64,000 bases of DNA from Meghimatium bilineatum (GCA_034231615.1 CM067309.1:37413750-37477749); one strand, 5' to 3'; counted from the first letter of the stretch, positions 46,501-58,836 are shown. Notes: generated by a model not told the origin, from the sequence alone. Made by a program: numbers and translations.

Positions 46501-47823
46501 TATAAGCTGATGTGGAGGTACAAGATTACCATGGCTGATAGCACAGTATAAGCTGATGTGTAGGTACAAGATTACCATGGCTGATAGCACAGTATAAGCT
46601 GATGTGTAGGTACAAGATTACCATGGCTGATAGCACAGTATAAGCTGATGTGGGGGTACAAGATTACCATGGCTGATAGCACAGTATAAGCTGATGTGTA
46701 GGTACAAGATTACCATGGCTGATAGCACAGTATAAGCTGATGTGTAGGTACAAGATTACCATGGCTGATAGCACAGTATAAGCTGATGTGTAGGTACAAG
46801 ATTACCATGGCTGATAGCACAGTATAAGCTGATGTGGGGGTACAAGATTACCATGGCTGATAGCACAGTATAAGCTGATGTGGGGGTACAAGATTACCAT
46901 GGCTGATAGCACAGTATAAGCTGATGTGGGGGTACAAGATTACCATGGCTGATAGCACAGTATAAGCTGATGTGGGGGTACAAGATTACCATGGCTGATA
47001 GCACAGTATAAGCTGATGTGGAGGTACAAGATTACCATGGCTGATAGCACAGTATAAGCTGATGTGGGGGTACAAGATTACCATGGCTGATAGCACAGTA
47101 TAAGCTGATGTGGAGGTACAAGATTACCATGGCTGATAGCACAGTATAAGCTGATGTGGGGGTACAAGATTACCATGGCTGATAGCACAGTATAAGCTGA
47201 TGTGGGGGTACAAGATTACCATGGCTGATAGCACAGTATAAGCTGATGTGGAGGTACAAGATTACCATGGCTGATAGCACAGTATAAGCTGATGTGGGGT
47301 ACAAGATTACCATGGCTGATAGCACAGTATAAGCTGATGTGGAGGTACAAGATTACCATGGCTGATAGCACAGTATAAGCTGATGTGGAGGTACAAGATT
47401 ACCATGGCTGATAGCACAGTATAAGCTGATGTGGAGGTACAAGATTACCATGGCTGATAGCACAGTATAAGCTGATGTGGAGGTACAAGATTACCATGGC
47501 TGATAGCACAGTATAAGCTGATGTGGAGGTACAAGATTACCATGGCTGATAGCACAGTATAAGCTGATGTGGAGGTACAAGATTACCATGGCTGATAGCA
47601 CAGTATAAGCTGATGTGGAGGTACAAGATTACCATGGCTGATAGCACAGTATAAGCTGATGTGGAGGTACAAGATTACCATGGCTGATAGCACAGTATAA
47701 GCTGATGTGGAGGTACAAGATTACCATGGCTGATAGCACAGTATAAGCTGATGTGGAGGTACAAGATTACCATGGCTGATAGCACAGTATAAGCTGATGT
47801 GTAGGTACAAGATTACCATGGCT
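40512..47823. repeat. 46-bp satellite, 159 tandem units
   Basis: Unit GATAGCACAGTATAAGCTGA, TGTGGGGGTACAAGATTACC, ATGGCT. 7312 bp is 159 units with two 1-nt deletions (G-run, near 41090 and 47297). Nearly all variation is at two or three bases after GATGTG (GGGGG, GAGGT, TAGGT, CAGGT). Proximal units are mostly GGGGG; TAGG and GAGG forms dominate distally. No long frame is possible because 46 is not divisible by 3. Confidence 0.98.
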
Positions 47824-47829
47824 GATAAG

Positions 47830-48850
47830 ATTTTGCTTGTGTATGTGGACACATCTTAGAACCTAGAAAAACAAGCAACTGCTATCAGAGTGTGTGCACT
47901 TTAACTCTTAGTGGACCAGGGACGAATTTACCAAATAGGGAAAAATGACGAATAGGTTGTTGCTTGGTCCACAATGAGTTAATGTTCTATAGAGGATAAT
48001 TTGCTATCATGATAGACAAGTTTTGTATAGCTCAGATAACCTGGTAGTAATTGTCACCAATGTTCCATCTAAGTTGTGCAGTCGCTCATGATGTCAAAAC
48101 TGTGGAGCTGCTAACAAAAGTAACAATTTAAGATTGACTTGAATAAATGATTTTGTGCCAACACAAATCACCATCTGATCCGCACAAAAAATTTTTAGAA
48201 AGAGTAGAAGGTCAATGCTATATTTTGCATAAAATCAAGACAAAGAAAAAAACATGCCAGCAACATGTTCATTAAAACAATATACACCAAGTGTATTAAC
48301 AATTTTCATATGCAATACAAATATACAAAAATAGACAGGAGATAATGCACATGAAATGTTCAGAAATGAAGATTACAAAACACATACATTTTCAAATTTA
48401 AAACAAAAGTAAACGTGTGACTTCAATTTGATAATATTTGTTTCATTATAAATATTTGCTGTTTCAATATTTTCAATAAATAATGACGTTTTTTTACAGG
48501 GAATGTTTTTTTACATGAGGATACATCAACAAAACAGAGTGTACAAATGAATTTAAATTAAATATGTGTGTAAATGTGAATAACTTGTTAAATATGTACA
48601 CAACATCAAAGCCACACACCCGGAATGGGCAAAATACATTCAGTAGGTAAATTTTACTGGTCTGTCAAACAAAGTGGTACCGGCCCATCAAGCCAAGTTT
48701 ACTGACCCATCAAGCTGCTTAAAAAATACATGCACTGGTTCTTGAGCTGAGAAAGCACTACCTGGGACTTCAGGGAACTAACAAAATAAAGCTAGTTGTC
48801 CTGATCCCTCATGAAAAATCATCAATCCAATCCACATTTTCATCTTTTCC
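47830..48850. other. Non-repetitive flank of the satellite
   Basis: Contains the 82-bp TTAA foldback at 47901-47982. Otherwise AT-rich with no conserved frame. Confidence 0.4.
47901..47982. mobile_element. 82-bp TTAA-bounded foldback MITE
   Basis: TTAACTCTTAGTGGACCAGG at the left, and the right end reads in reverse TTAACTCATTGTGGACCAAG. TTAA at both outer ends. Confidence 0.72.
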
Positions 48851-48855
48851 TTTCC

Positions 48856-49275
48856 CACCCGTGTCATGTGGTGATTTGTAGAGATTCCCCACCTGTGTCA
48901 TGTGGTGATTTGTAGAGATTCCCCACCTGTGTCATGTGGTGATTCACAGAGGTTCCCCACCTGTGTCATGTGGTGATTCACAGAGGTTCCCCACCTGTGT
49001 CATGTGGTGATTCACAGAGGTTCCCCACCTGTGTCATGTGGTGATTCACAGAGGTTCCCCACCTGTGTCATGTGGTGATTCACAGAGGTTCCCCACCTGT
49101 GTCATGTGGTGATTCACAGAGGTTCCCCACCTGTGTCATGTGGTGATTCACAGAGGTTCCCCACCTGTGTCATGTGGTGATTCACAGAGGTTCCCCACCT
49201 GTGTCATGTGGTGATTCACAGAGGTTCCCCACCTGTGTCATGTGGTGATTCACAGAGGTTCCCCACCAGTGTCAT
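48856..49275. repeat. 34-bp minisatellite, about 12 units
   Basis: Unit ACCTGTGTCATGTGGTGATT plus CACAGAGGTTCCCC. Confidence 0.96.
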
Positions 49276-49339
49276 GTGGTGATCAGCATACCTACCTCAA
49301 AATAGTTGCAGACTTTCATGTTATTGAATGGTCTCTATA

Positions 49340-49610
49340 CACAATGCATGGAGCAGCGTTAGCGCACTGGCTTCGCATATTAGTTGTCCTGGGTTCATTC
49401 CCCAGTTGAGGAGGTAATGTTTTTCAGATCGCAATGGCTCCCGGGCTGACCCAGCCTTAAATGGGTTCCGGATTAATCTGGGAAGTAAAGACTGCGAGGG
49501 AGAGGAGATGGCTACCAACCTTATTTGCAGAGCCTCTGAAATGTGAGATCGCTAACATCTCACATCCCTACGGCATTAATAAATGATATGGGTTACTTTA
49601 CTTTTTTATA
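49340..49610 (+). mobile_element. tRNA-derived SINE with central domain
   Basis: Box-A-like AGCGTTAGCGCACTGGCTTC and box-B-like GGGTTCATTCC, then a conserved-looking core GGGCTGACCCAGCCTTAAAT and GGATTAATCTGGGAAGTAAA, ending GGTTACTTTACTTTTTT. The two boxes are about 35 bp apart, as in tRNAs. Confidence 0.82.
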
Positions 49611-49830
49611 CACAATGCTGTCACATGGTTTACTACAAGCCTGTAGAAAAGGTTTGAACCCACACGGGGTGTAGGTGTCAGAACATTGCCTTTAGTACTA
49701 AGAACTTAACGGTGGGTAACCCCCTCCCTCATCCTCCTCCATGATTTTCCAAATGAACATCATCAAAAAGATGAGAATATGCGAATGACCTTTGTTCTGT
49801 AACCCCCCCCACCTTTCCTTTCTGAAGACG

Positions 49831-49892
49831 CATCTGCCGCCCTGGGTTTATGACATACACAAGACTCCCTTTGTATTCCCTCTGGTTGCTTA
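49831..49892 (+). mobile_element. Penelope-like element fragment, upstream part
   Basis: GGGTTTATGACATACACAAG and CTCTGGTTGCTTA recur at 51229-51286; the LINE lies between the two copies. Confidence 0.6.
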
Positions 49893-51228
49893 TCTAAAAC
49901 AAGTCTATGTAAGTCGTATTTATCCAACTCTGGAATATAGATTGAGTACCGGGTACATATGCAATAGCAGTAACTACTCATATTCAGAAGCTGGACATAA
50001 TTAATAATGCAGGTCTCCGAATTATAACAGGAAGACTAAGGAGCATACCTATAACGTCAATGGAAGCAACAGCAGGATTACAAAATCTAATAGATCGCAG
50101 GGAGGAGAAAATTACAATAATGACAGAAAAATTTAGACATCTGAACATCACCCTATGCATGAGAAAGATTAACTAACAAAATACAGATTGAAAAGACCAA
50201 GCTTCAATCACCTATCAAAAAAACTTATGAAAGCCAATGAACCAGCAACAATCTGGATGAATGAGAACAGCTAGAAGCATATTACAACATTGCAAACACC
50301 TCACCCATATATACTGCAAAACTTACAATCCTTGGCACTGAGAGCAAAACTATGGAAACCCCTACTGCCCTCAAGGCAAAAACACTTGATCACTGAGACA
50401 CCCAAAACCCCAACTCACAGTGGATTCATGTCTTCACAGATGGAACATAAGAGGATGCAGTAAAGAAAGGAGGAGCTGGAATACTCATACCAAACACCCC
50501 AAAACTAGAACTTTCAAAAGCTACTGGCAAATTATCATCAAACTACAGAGAAGAACTACAAGCAATCTTAGAGGCATCAAAGGTTCCACAGGAACAGAGA
50601 CACTATATTAGCTCCTTTAATATAGTTTTCTTGCACAACTGCATGTCCGTGCTCCAGACCATCCAAAATGAACCTAAAGATCTATCAAAAATAACTCTAG
50701 AACTTTTAAATCAACTGTTAACAATAAAGTTGTGTTGCAGTGGATCCCTGCATACTGTAGAATTGCAGGAAATGAAGCAGCTGACAGACTGGAAAAAGCA
50801 GGTGCAAAAAAAGGAACAATTCCAGCACAGAATATCACTGACTGAATCAAAAACTCTCATCAAAAGAAAATACAAACATACATGGAGTCAGAGAACAGGC
50901 AGCAATTTCCACAGGACACCATTCTATAGCTAAGCAGGTCACAGCAAATAACAATTTTTAGGCTCCGACGGGACAGGCACAGGACACTACAGACTACAAG
51001 CACATTTCCACAAAATGAAGGCTGTCTAAAATGCCCATGTCAAAAGGGTCCCCAGACTCGAGAACATATTCTGCAGACATGCCTACTCTTCGGTGACTAA
51101 GATCTAAAATATGGCCCCAAGAGACATCTGAAGGTAAAGCTGTGGGGCAACCATGAGGACCTCCCGCTGATAACTTAATTCCTGTATAGACTTAATGAGC
51201 ATAGGAAACTGATCGAAGAAGAAGCTTA
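49893..51228 (+). mobile_element. I/Jockey-type LINE: RT end, RNase H, zinc motif
   Basis: In order: RT thumb (NNAGLRIITGRLRSIP, LQNLIDRREEKI), RNase H pieces (TDGT, GGAGILIPNTPKL, IAGNEAADRLEKAGA) and the zinc motif CPC...QTREHILQTC, ending in GAAGAAGAAG. Frames shift several times, so the copy is dead. It is inserted in a Penelope-like element. Confidence 0.85.
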
Positions 51229-51249
51229 CATCTACCACCCTGGGTTTAT

Positions 51250-52000
51250 GACATACACAAGACTAAGTATCCCCTTTGGTTGCTCACAGACGTGACAAGA
51301 ACCTCGGGGATGTATTGGTTTGGGAGTCATCTCTCGCCCGACATTTCTAAACATTTTGGCACCATCGGCTGCAAATGTAAAATATGCTACACCTGTGCCT
51401 ATGTCACCCAGACCTGGTCTGTCACATTCCCCAAAGCCACCTTCACCATTTAAGAGAGTTTCTCATGTGTGTCCTGGTAATATCATCTATACCATTATCT
51501 GCAAGTGCTGCACCATGATGTATATAGGTGAGACTGGAAGGAGGCTTGTGGACCAATTCTGCCAACATCTGTACAGCATCAAAAATATCTGGGAACTCCT
51601 GTTGCTGACCACTTCAATGGCTTGGGGCAGCCAGGATATCCAAGTGACGGCCATTAAGTTGTGCTCATATGAAAACCGAACCCATTATGTACTTAAGACC
51701 TGTTATATATATCAATTTGGCACGATTGAACCTTTCGGGATCAATGCTCACCAGTAGTATGGATGATATCATGATGTTCCGTCATTTCTCTATTTGTCTC
51801 GTTTCACATGTATGTGGCTGTGTTTTGTATATTTTCTGTGTTTGTGTTTTTTCACCTCTGACCTAGTTTCAACCCTCCCAGGTTATCTCCACATTTAGCT
51901 GTGCCATGTGAAATTCCTTCATGTCATTCTTGCTCCTCGTTTCTTGTACATAGTCTTGATAAAGGCCTTTTGATAAAAATGTACATATGTGTCGTATTAT
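51250..52000 (+). mobile_element. Penelope-like element, GIY-YIG endonuclease end
   Basis: Linker with GCKCKICYTCAY, then after a frameshift NIIYTIICKCCTMMYIGETG and RRLVDQFCQHL, and the end FGTIEPFGINAH. This is the linker-plus-GIY-YIG layout of Penelope-like retroelements. Where the family has a Glu before the 'WI..L.T' segment, this copy has Lys (VLKTCYIYQFGT), so it is probably inactive. Confidence 0.82.
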
Positions 52001-52214
52001 GTGTTTCCAGTGATTAACAAAACTACATGATCATGTGCCAAGCTTTGCCTGATGTATCTACGTGCCTGGTTTATTACATACACACATACACAGACTTCCT
52101 TATCAGCACAATCTTTCTAAGCTGCACACACACACATGCACAGAGAGTGCCTCACATGGGATTTAACACTCCCTCACAAAATCTAGAACTGTGGACCTAT
52201 AGAAAAGTTTTTCA

Positions 52215-53070
52215 AGTAGCACCTACAGAGTAATCTGCATATGTAAATTTGAAACTGTTCACACTACCATGCACATGCAGATTTGAAACTGTTCACACTA
52301 CCATGCACATGCAGATTTGAAACTCTTCTTCTGCTTCTTCTTTAGTGTTCATTCTCAAACTCCCGCCAGATCTCTCTTGTAGCAGGACAATTGTTCTACT
52401 AGATTTCCAGCAGGATGTAGTCCAGAGAATGGAAATGCGTTGTCTCTGTTTTATTTGCGCCAATGACCTGACACATCCGTCTTTGGCTGTTGAAACTGTT
52501 GAAACTACCACACACATGTAAATTTGAAACTGTTCAAACTACCATACACATGTAAATTTGAAACTGTTCAAACTACCATGCACATGCAGATTTGAAACTG
52601 TTCAAACTACCATGCAGATTTGAAACTGTTCAAACTACCATGCAGATTTGAAACTGTTCAAACTACCATGCACATGCACATTTGAAACTGTTCAAACTAC
52701 CATGCACATGCACATTTGAAACTGTTCAAACTACCATGCACATGCAGATTTGAAACTGTTCAAACTACCATGCACATTTGAAACTGTTCAAACTACCATG
52801 CACATTTGAAACTGTTCAAACTACCATGCACATTTGAAACTGTTCAAACTACCATGCACATGCACATTTGAAACTGTTCAAACTACCATGCACATGTAAA
52901 TTTGAAACTGTTCAAACTACCATGCACATGCAGATTTGAAACTGTTCAAACTACCATGCACATGCAGATTTGAAACTGTTCAAACTACCATGCACATGCA
53001 GATTTGAAACTGTTCAAACTACCATGCACATGCAGATTTGAAACTGTTCAAACTACCATGCACATACAAG
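52215..53070. repeat. 34-bp minisatellite (also 28/22-bp units)
   Basis: Unit TTTGAAACTGTTCAAACTAC plus CATGCACATGCAGA; deletions of the CATGCA motif give shorter units. A SINE A copy interrupts it. Confidence 0.95.
52328..52495 (-). mobile_element. SINE-like family A inside the 34-bp array
   Basis: CTTCTTCTGCTTCTTCTTTA tail and CACATCCGTCTTTGGC head; short TTGAAACT direct repeats flank it, though the array itself supplies that motif. Confidence 0.85.
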
Positions 53071-53133
53071 AAACATTTTAGGGAGACTACAGTCTATGAG
53101 TAGAAAGCTTCTTCTTACACACACAGTGGAATC

Positions 53134-53299
53134 CCATTATAACAACTTGGTCCGGGCTGACAAAATATGTATGTAATAACAGAAATTTGCTATATACAGT
53201 ACAAACAATATAGAATAAATATAACTTTGGGATTTTGAAAAGTGTTGTTATATTGGGAAATTTGTTATAACAGAATGTGCTATAGAGGAACTCCACTGT
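53134..53299 (-). mobile_element. Pogo/Tigger-like MITE
   Basis: CAGTGGAATCCCATTATAAC at one end and, reversed, CAGTGGAGTTCCTCTATAGC at the other: inverted termini of about 20 bp. TA follows the right end. Confidence 0.85.
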
Positions 53300-53309
53300 A
53301 TTATACTTT

Positions 53310-54790
53310 TCTCACAGTAGAGCCTTCTGGGTAATGAAAGACAGCTCTGAGACACACCCCCCACCACTACTCATTGCACATAGGAAGCAAGAGCTTCATT
53401 GCTCAGAACTAATGGGGATAAAAACAAACACCAACCTCACAGTTTATCATGGTAAAAAATGCTTGACCTTTTGTGCTGCTGTCTTTCATCCTTTCGACAT
53501 AGCCACAAGATATCTTCTACCATTTTGTAAACAGACATTCAATCACATCAAAGCTTGCAGTCATCTGTTGGCCAACTTCAGTAAAACTACGGTTTAAGTC
53601 TTCACTGTGCTATAAATAGCACACAATGTTTACATTTTTAACTAGACAACGTCATGGATTTCCGTGTAACACCAATGAAATTAATGGAAGCTGTACATCA
53701 CTTCTCCCGACACAAATGACATCAACCACATTTAAAATTATAATTTGTATAATTTATTTTTAAATTTACAACTGATCCTAACCCTTACCCCCATCCTTAA
53801 TCTAAATACTAATCCCAAATTAATATGCCTTTTCAATGAATATACCTTAATTTTAAATACAAATTTTACTAATCACGCTGCAAAGGTTAGGTAATACCTC
53901 GAAACTAGAACAAAGGTCACAGTTAAGACTTAAACCTTAGTTACGCCCCAACTTTTGCCCATATTGCATGCATACTTTTTCAATATAGGAGTTTGCATAA
54001 TCAACGATGCACAGTATAAATGAGTTTGACAAGCATTTAGTGCGTGGTACATTTAGTTCTGTTAAGTCTCCGTGAATGTCCTTGCCCTAATTTTTAAACT
54101 TGATTAAATACTAAACCAGCAGACAGCATCCATAAAACAAAGGTACGTGATATCACCAGATCTTTCACTGATGTTCTGTGACCTAATCTCATTCGGAATC
54201 TCATTACTGGAAACACTCCTTTTGTGTTACCAAAGTTTATCTTGAATATGCAGCCTCATTGGGTGAAGTTGTTATTCAAGTCCCCAAGAATAGAAGGCCT
54301 TCTGTCTTTGAGATGTCTAAGTTGGATTTTTTTCTCAACGTTTCAAGTATCATCAACAATCATCGAAACACAATTCAGGCTATGTTCTCACAAGTTGTAA
54401 CTCTCCTGTCCTGAAATCAAGAAAATAGGATAACAGTCTTGGGCCTTACTTATAATGTTTAGTCAATGAATATCTATTTGTATTTTTATAAGATACATGT
54501 ACTATACATTTGTAAAATATTGTAACTTTTTGTTTGTATACGTTCTTTCTTATCTGTAACCATATTGGTTAGCATTACAGATTACTACAGTTAGGCTTGA
54601 CTATGGCTGTTATTGCGTCAGACTGACGGTTCATGTTTCAAAAGATTTAAAATGGCATTTATAGATATGTTCAAATTGCAAGGTGTTTACTGATTAGGAC
54701 ATGTTAGTGTTTGCAGTAAGACAGGTTTCATCCAAGGTATCGATAGAGTGGGAGTTGATAATGAGGCGGGGGCTGAAACTGATGAGCACC
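53310..54790. other. Non-repetitive stretch, nothing recognised
   Basis: The 53334-53597 open frame shows no motif. The rest has no long frames, splice-site-bounded conserved peptide or repeat unit. It is one of the longest repeat-free stretches here. Confidence 0.4.
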
Positions 54791-54799
54791 TGCTTGACA

Positions 54800-55085
54800 C
54801 ACAGCTACTGATGATACACACAGCTACTGATGATACACACAGCTACTGATGATACACACAGCTACTGATGATACACACAGCTACTGATGATACACACAGC
54901 TACTGATGATACACACAGCTACTGATGATACACACCGCTACTGATGATACACACAGCTACTGATGATACACACAGCTACTGATGATACACACAGCTACTG
55001 ATGATACACACAGCTACTGATGATACACACAGCTACTGATGATACACACAGTTATTGATGATACACACAGTTATTGATGACACAT
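54800..55085. repeat. 19-bp minisatellite, about 15 units
   Basis: Unit GCTACTGATGATACACACA. Confidence 0.96.
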
Positions 55086-55384
55086 CTAGGATAATATTTG
55101 GTATTAAATTTGGTAGTGGTAGAACTGCTCGCCTGTTGGGTGGAATGAAAAGAATATTTAATTGGTGAGCTACAGGAATCATCAGCATCCATACCATTCA
55201 TCATGTGCTAGGGAAGACTGACCATCTATAGGCTTGCCTTTGAGTGCAATGATATCAGTTTATAACTATAACCACACATCTTTGTTTGTTTGAATCAGTG
55301 GGGTCCAGCTTTTACAATTGAATAGGTGATGGTCAACAGTTTCATGGTAGCAGATGAATAGTATGAAGACATATCATCAGTACT

Positions 55385-56455
55385 TTATCAAAAACACACA
55401 CATCAAGGAAAGAAGTAGCCCTTAAACTAATAAATATGATCTGGAGAAATGGAAAACTGCCTAAACATTGGAGAAATGCTCACATTTTAAAGTAACAATC
55501 CAGATGAACACAAAAGCTACCATCCCATACTTTTACATCATGTCTTTGGAAATTGGCAGAAAGAATGGTTAGCGTATGACTTTACTGGTTCCTCGAGAGC
55601 TCAAACATCCTCTGCCATGAACAGGCTGGTTTCAGAAAAGGCAGTTTCACAGAAGACCAACTATTACATTGACACAGAAAATCCATGATGGATTCCAGGA
55701 AAACAAACACCGTAGCCATCTTCTTTGACTTACAACAGGCTTATGATAGAGTATGGAGAAAGGGTCTCTTGGTGAAGATGATTTAGGTAGGAATTAGTGG
55801 AAAGCTATATAACTGGATAAAATACTTCCTCATTGACAGAACAATCCAAAGATAAATGATACAATCTCATCTAGAGATTTAGAGGAAGTTCAAGAGGAAG
55901 CTTTACCACAATTTCTCCTATAAACTGCTAGTCCTGAAGGAAACCATATGCGGAGTGAGCATCCAAAGAATGGCAATACTACAGTGGATACCATCCCACT
56001 GTGGCATACGAGGAAATATAGAGGCAGACAGACTGGCAAAGGATGGAGCAACACAGGAACAAAAAGACTAAGAAATCACCTACCAAGAAAAGAATACCCT
56101 CATCAAAGCCATTAGGAAAGTCGACCACCCAAAAGACAATTACCACTATCTCGACAAAGCTGATCGGGTTATTATCTTCCGCCTTAGAACAGGGCACAAC
56201 AGATTAAACTGCCACTTAAATTGACTAAGACTGGTCCCATCACCTCTCTGCCCATGTGGGTAGGCAGCACAGACCGCTGAACATATCCTGCAAGACTGCA
56301 ATACACTAATCCAGTTAAGGGAAAAACACTGGCCCACAGAGATGGATATCCACAGAAAGATGTATGGGAGCACTGATGAGCTTTCAAATGCAGCAGCATT
56401 TATTAAGAAAACAGGACTTGCTGTGTAGACATGTCAAACTGCGAATAATAAGAAG
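55385..56455 (+). mobile_element. I/Jockey-type LINE, RT and RNase H, internally deleted
   Basis: RT pieces KLINMIWRNGKLPKHWRNA, EQAGFRKGSFTEDQLL, VAIFFDLQQAYDRVWRKGLL; then, after a deletion, LQWIPSHCGIRGNIEADRLA, VIIFRLRTGHNRLNCHL, and the zinc motif CPCG..AQTAEHILQDC. It ends in GAAGAAGAAG. Stops and frameshifts are frequent. Confidence 0.88.
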
Positions 56456-56489
56456 AAGAAGACCAGTGTTCTGTTTCGAGCTGCACTCT

Positions 56490-56770
56490 CTTTCTCATTT
56501 ACAGACCTTGCCAAACATATCAAAGCTGAAAAAGCCCTCAATGCTTATGACCTAACAATATTGAAGAGCCATGAGAATGTTGAAAGTGCAGCCAAAAGAC
56601 TAAATGTAGATTTAAGAAGACTACACAAGTACTGTCAAACATGGAAGCTGAAAATAAACTGTGAAAAAACTGTCTATACCTTCCATATAAATGGAACATT
56701 ATATGGAATAAAAACCAGTTCCCAAACACATGCATATATCACACAATGGCATTGGGTCAAAGGGCACAAG
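56490..56770 (+). mobile_element. Second LINE RT fragment
   Basis: AYDLTILKSHENVESAAKRL, then LRRLHKYCQTWKLKINCEKT: the segment after the RT catalytic box. The aspartate-pair motif itself is degraded. It lies directly after the (GAA)n end of the previous copy. Confidence 0.78.
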
Positions 56771-56801
56771 CCCATGGACCGATGAATCAGCAACCAATCA
56801 A

Positions 56802-57165
56802 CCTAAAGATATCTATAACAAATTATATTTGTTAGTTTTCTAAAGATATCTATAAATTATATTTGTTAGTTTTCTAAAGATATCTATAAATTATATTTGT
56901 TAATTTTCTAAAGATATCTATAAATTATATTTGTTAGTTTTCTAAAGATATCTATAAATTATATTTGTTAGTTTTCTAAAGATATCTATAAATTATATTT
57001 GTTAGTTTTCTAAAGATATTTATAATAAATTATATTTGTTAGTTTTCTAAAGATATCTATAAATTATATTTGTTAGTTTTCTAAAGATATCTATAAATTA
57101 TATTTGTTATTTTTTAAAGATATCTATAAATTATATTTGTTAGTTTTCTAAAGATATCTACAAAT
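56802..57165. repeat. 34-bp minisatellite, about 10 units
   Basis: Unit AAAGATATCTATAAATTATA plus TTTGTTAGTTTTCT. Confidence 0.96.
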
Positions 57166-57179
57166 TCAAGTCTGCTAAT

Positions 57180-57740
57180 ATTCTGGTTAGTTGAACATAC
57201 TGTAGAAACCGCTGCAGGAGGACATGATTGGAGCCAAAAACAACCTTTAAGATAAAGCAAAGAGATGCTTCAAGGTACACAGACACAGAGTTTCAAGTGA
57301 TCTTCTATTCTAGAGTTCATTCAAGCATCCACTTGAAGCATCAAAGGGGAACAAACTGCAGTGGCCGCAGTTGGGTCAAGTACCCTGATAGAACAAGGCC
57401 AGAGTTACTTATCTTAGATATCACCTGAGGATTTAGAAACCGCAAAAATTAAGTTGTGGGAAGAAATCCTTCATTATTGAGAGATAGTGCCACAACTTTC
57501 TTCAATAAATAACAGATAGTACGATTACTATATGACACAATGAATATTGCACATTTTCTGCTGGTTGAATCAGTCGGATATTTCTCCGAGCTCAAATAAT
57601 AATCTGGACTTGGTATAGGTTTAAATCTTTAGTAAAAAAAAATATTGTGCTCAAGCTGGTGAGAAAAGAGGATGTGAAATTATGTGAACAGATGTATAAC
57701 ACCAGGTAGAATAAAGTTGGGGAAGCAATAAACTAATATT
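57180..57740. other. No gene recognised
   Basis: A short open frame (57228-57428) has no known motif; possibly LINE debris. Confidence 0.3.
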
Positions 57741-57754
57741 GAATCAACTAACCT

Positions 57755-58075
57755 AAGGAGAACAGGGGGGCTGTGAAGTGACAAGATGATTACTTCAGTA
57801 CTGCATAAACTAACCTAAGGAGAACAGGGGGGCTGTGAAGTGACAAGATGATTACGTCAGTACTGCACCAACTAACCTGAGGAGAATAGGGTAATAGTGA
57901 AGTGACATGATCAGATGACTTCAGTACTGCATCAATTAACCTGAGGAGAATAGGGGTACAGTGAAGTGACATTATCAGATGACATCAGTACTGCATCAAC
58001 CAACTGATGAGAATAGGGGGACAGTGACGTGACATGATCAGATTAATTCTCTACCACACTCTGCACAAACCTATG
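57755..58075. repeat. About 62-bp repeat, 5 units
   Basis: GGAGAACAGGGGGGCTGTGA, AGTGACAAGATGATTACTTC, AGTACTGCATAAACTAACCT; later units diverge. Confidence 0.9.
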
Positions 58076-58224
58076 AGAATAGGGGATCAATATTTTAGCT
58101 TATTATGTCAGTCTGGGACCCCATATAAAACCCTTCCTGATCCCATTTGTTGTCATAATTCACGTGTTGGGAACTTATGCTCTAGTTGATGAGATGTCTA
58201 TAGTGTTTATTTTGCAGAATCTTC

Positions 58225-58650
58225 ACAACACCTCATCTATTACCTATGTGTTCCAGCTTATTTACTGAGAAGGGGACTACAACACTTCATCTATTGCCTA
58301 TGTGTTCCAGCTTATTTACTGAGTAGGGGACTACAACACTTCATCTATTGCCTATGTGTTCCAGCTTATTTACTGAGTAGGGACTACAACACTTCATCTA
58401 TTGCCTATGTACTCCAGCTTATTTACTGAGTAGGGGACTACAACACTTCATCTATTACCTATGTACTCCAGCTCATTTACTGAGTAGGGGACTACAATAC
58501 TTCATCTATTACCTATGTACTCCAGCTCATTTACTGAGTAGGGGACTACAGCACTTCATCTATTACCTATGTGTTCCAGCTCATTTACTGAGTAGGGACT
58601 ACAACACTTCATCTATTGCCGATGTGCTCCAGCTCATTTACTGAGTAGGG
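58225..58650. repeat. About 54-bp repeat, 7-8 units
   Basis: ACTTCATCTATTGCCTATGT, GTTCCAGCTTATTTACTGAG, TAGGGGACTACAAC. Confidence 0.94.
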
Positions 58651-58836
58651 GATTACATCTATACAAAATTGTGCACTGATAAGATCTGGAGTATGAAATA
58701 CAGCTATGGACCCTTTCCCCAAATTGAACAAAAGGGTACAAGAGTGCTACAGCTTGTAATTCCTGCAGATTGAAACAAACACAGTGAAGCTGATTCTGCT
58801 ATTCAGAACATGCGGTTAAAATATAAACAGATAGTG

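Noticed and set aside
40512-47823. CRISPR array
   Set aside because: Units are contiguous with no unique spacers, in a eukaryotic intron-bearing window.
49340-49430. Functional tRNA gene
   Set aside because: Boxes A and B are present, but the acceptor stem does not close and a SINE body follows directly.
53334-53597. 87-codon frame as a gene
   Set aside because: No recognisable motif, splice context or conserved neighbour; length is within chance for AT-rich DNA.
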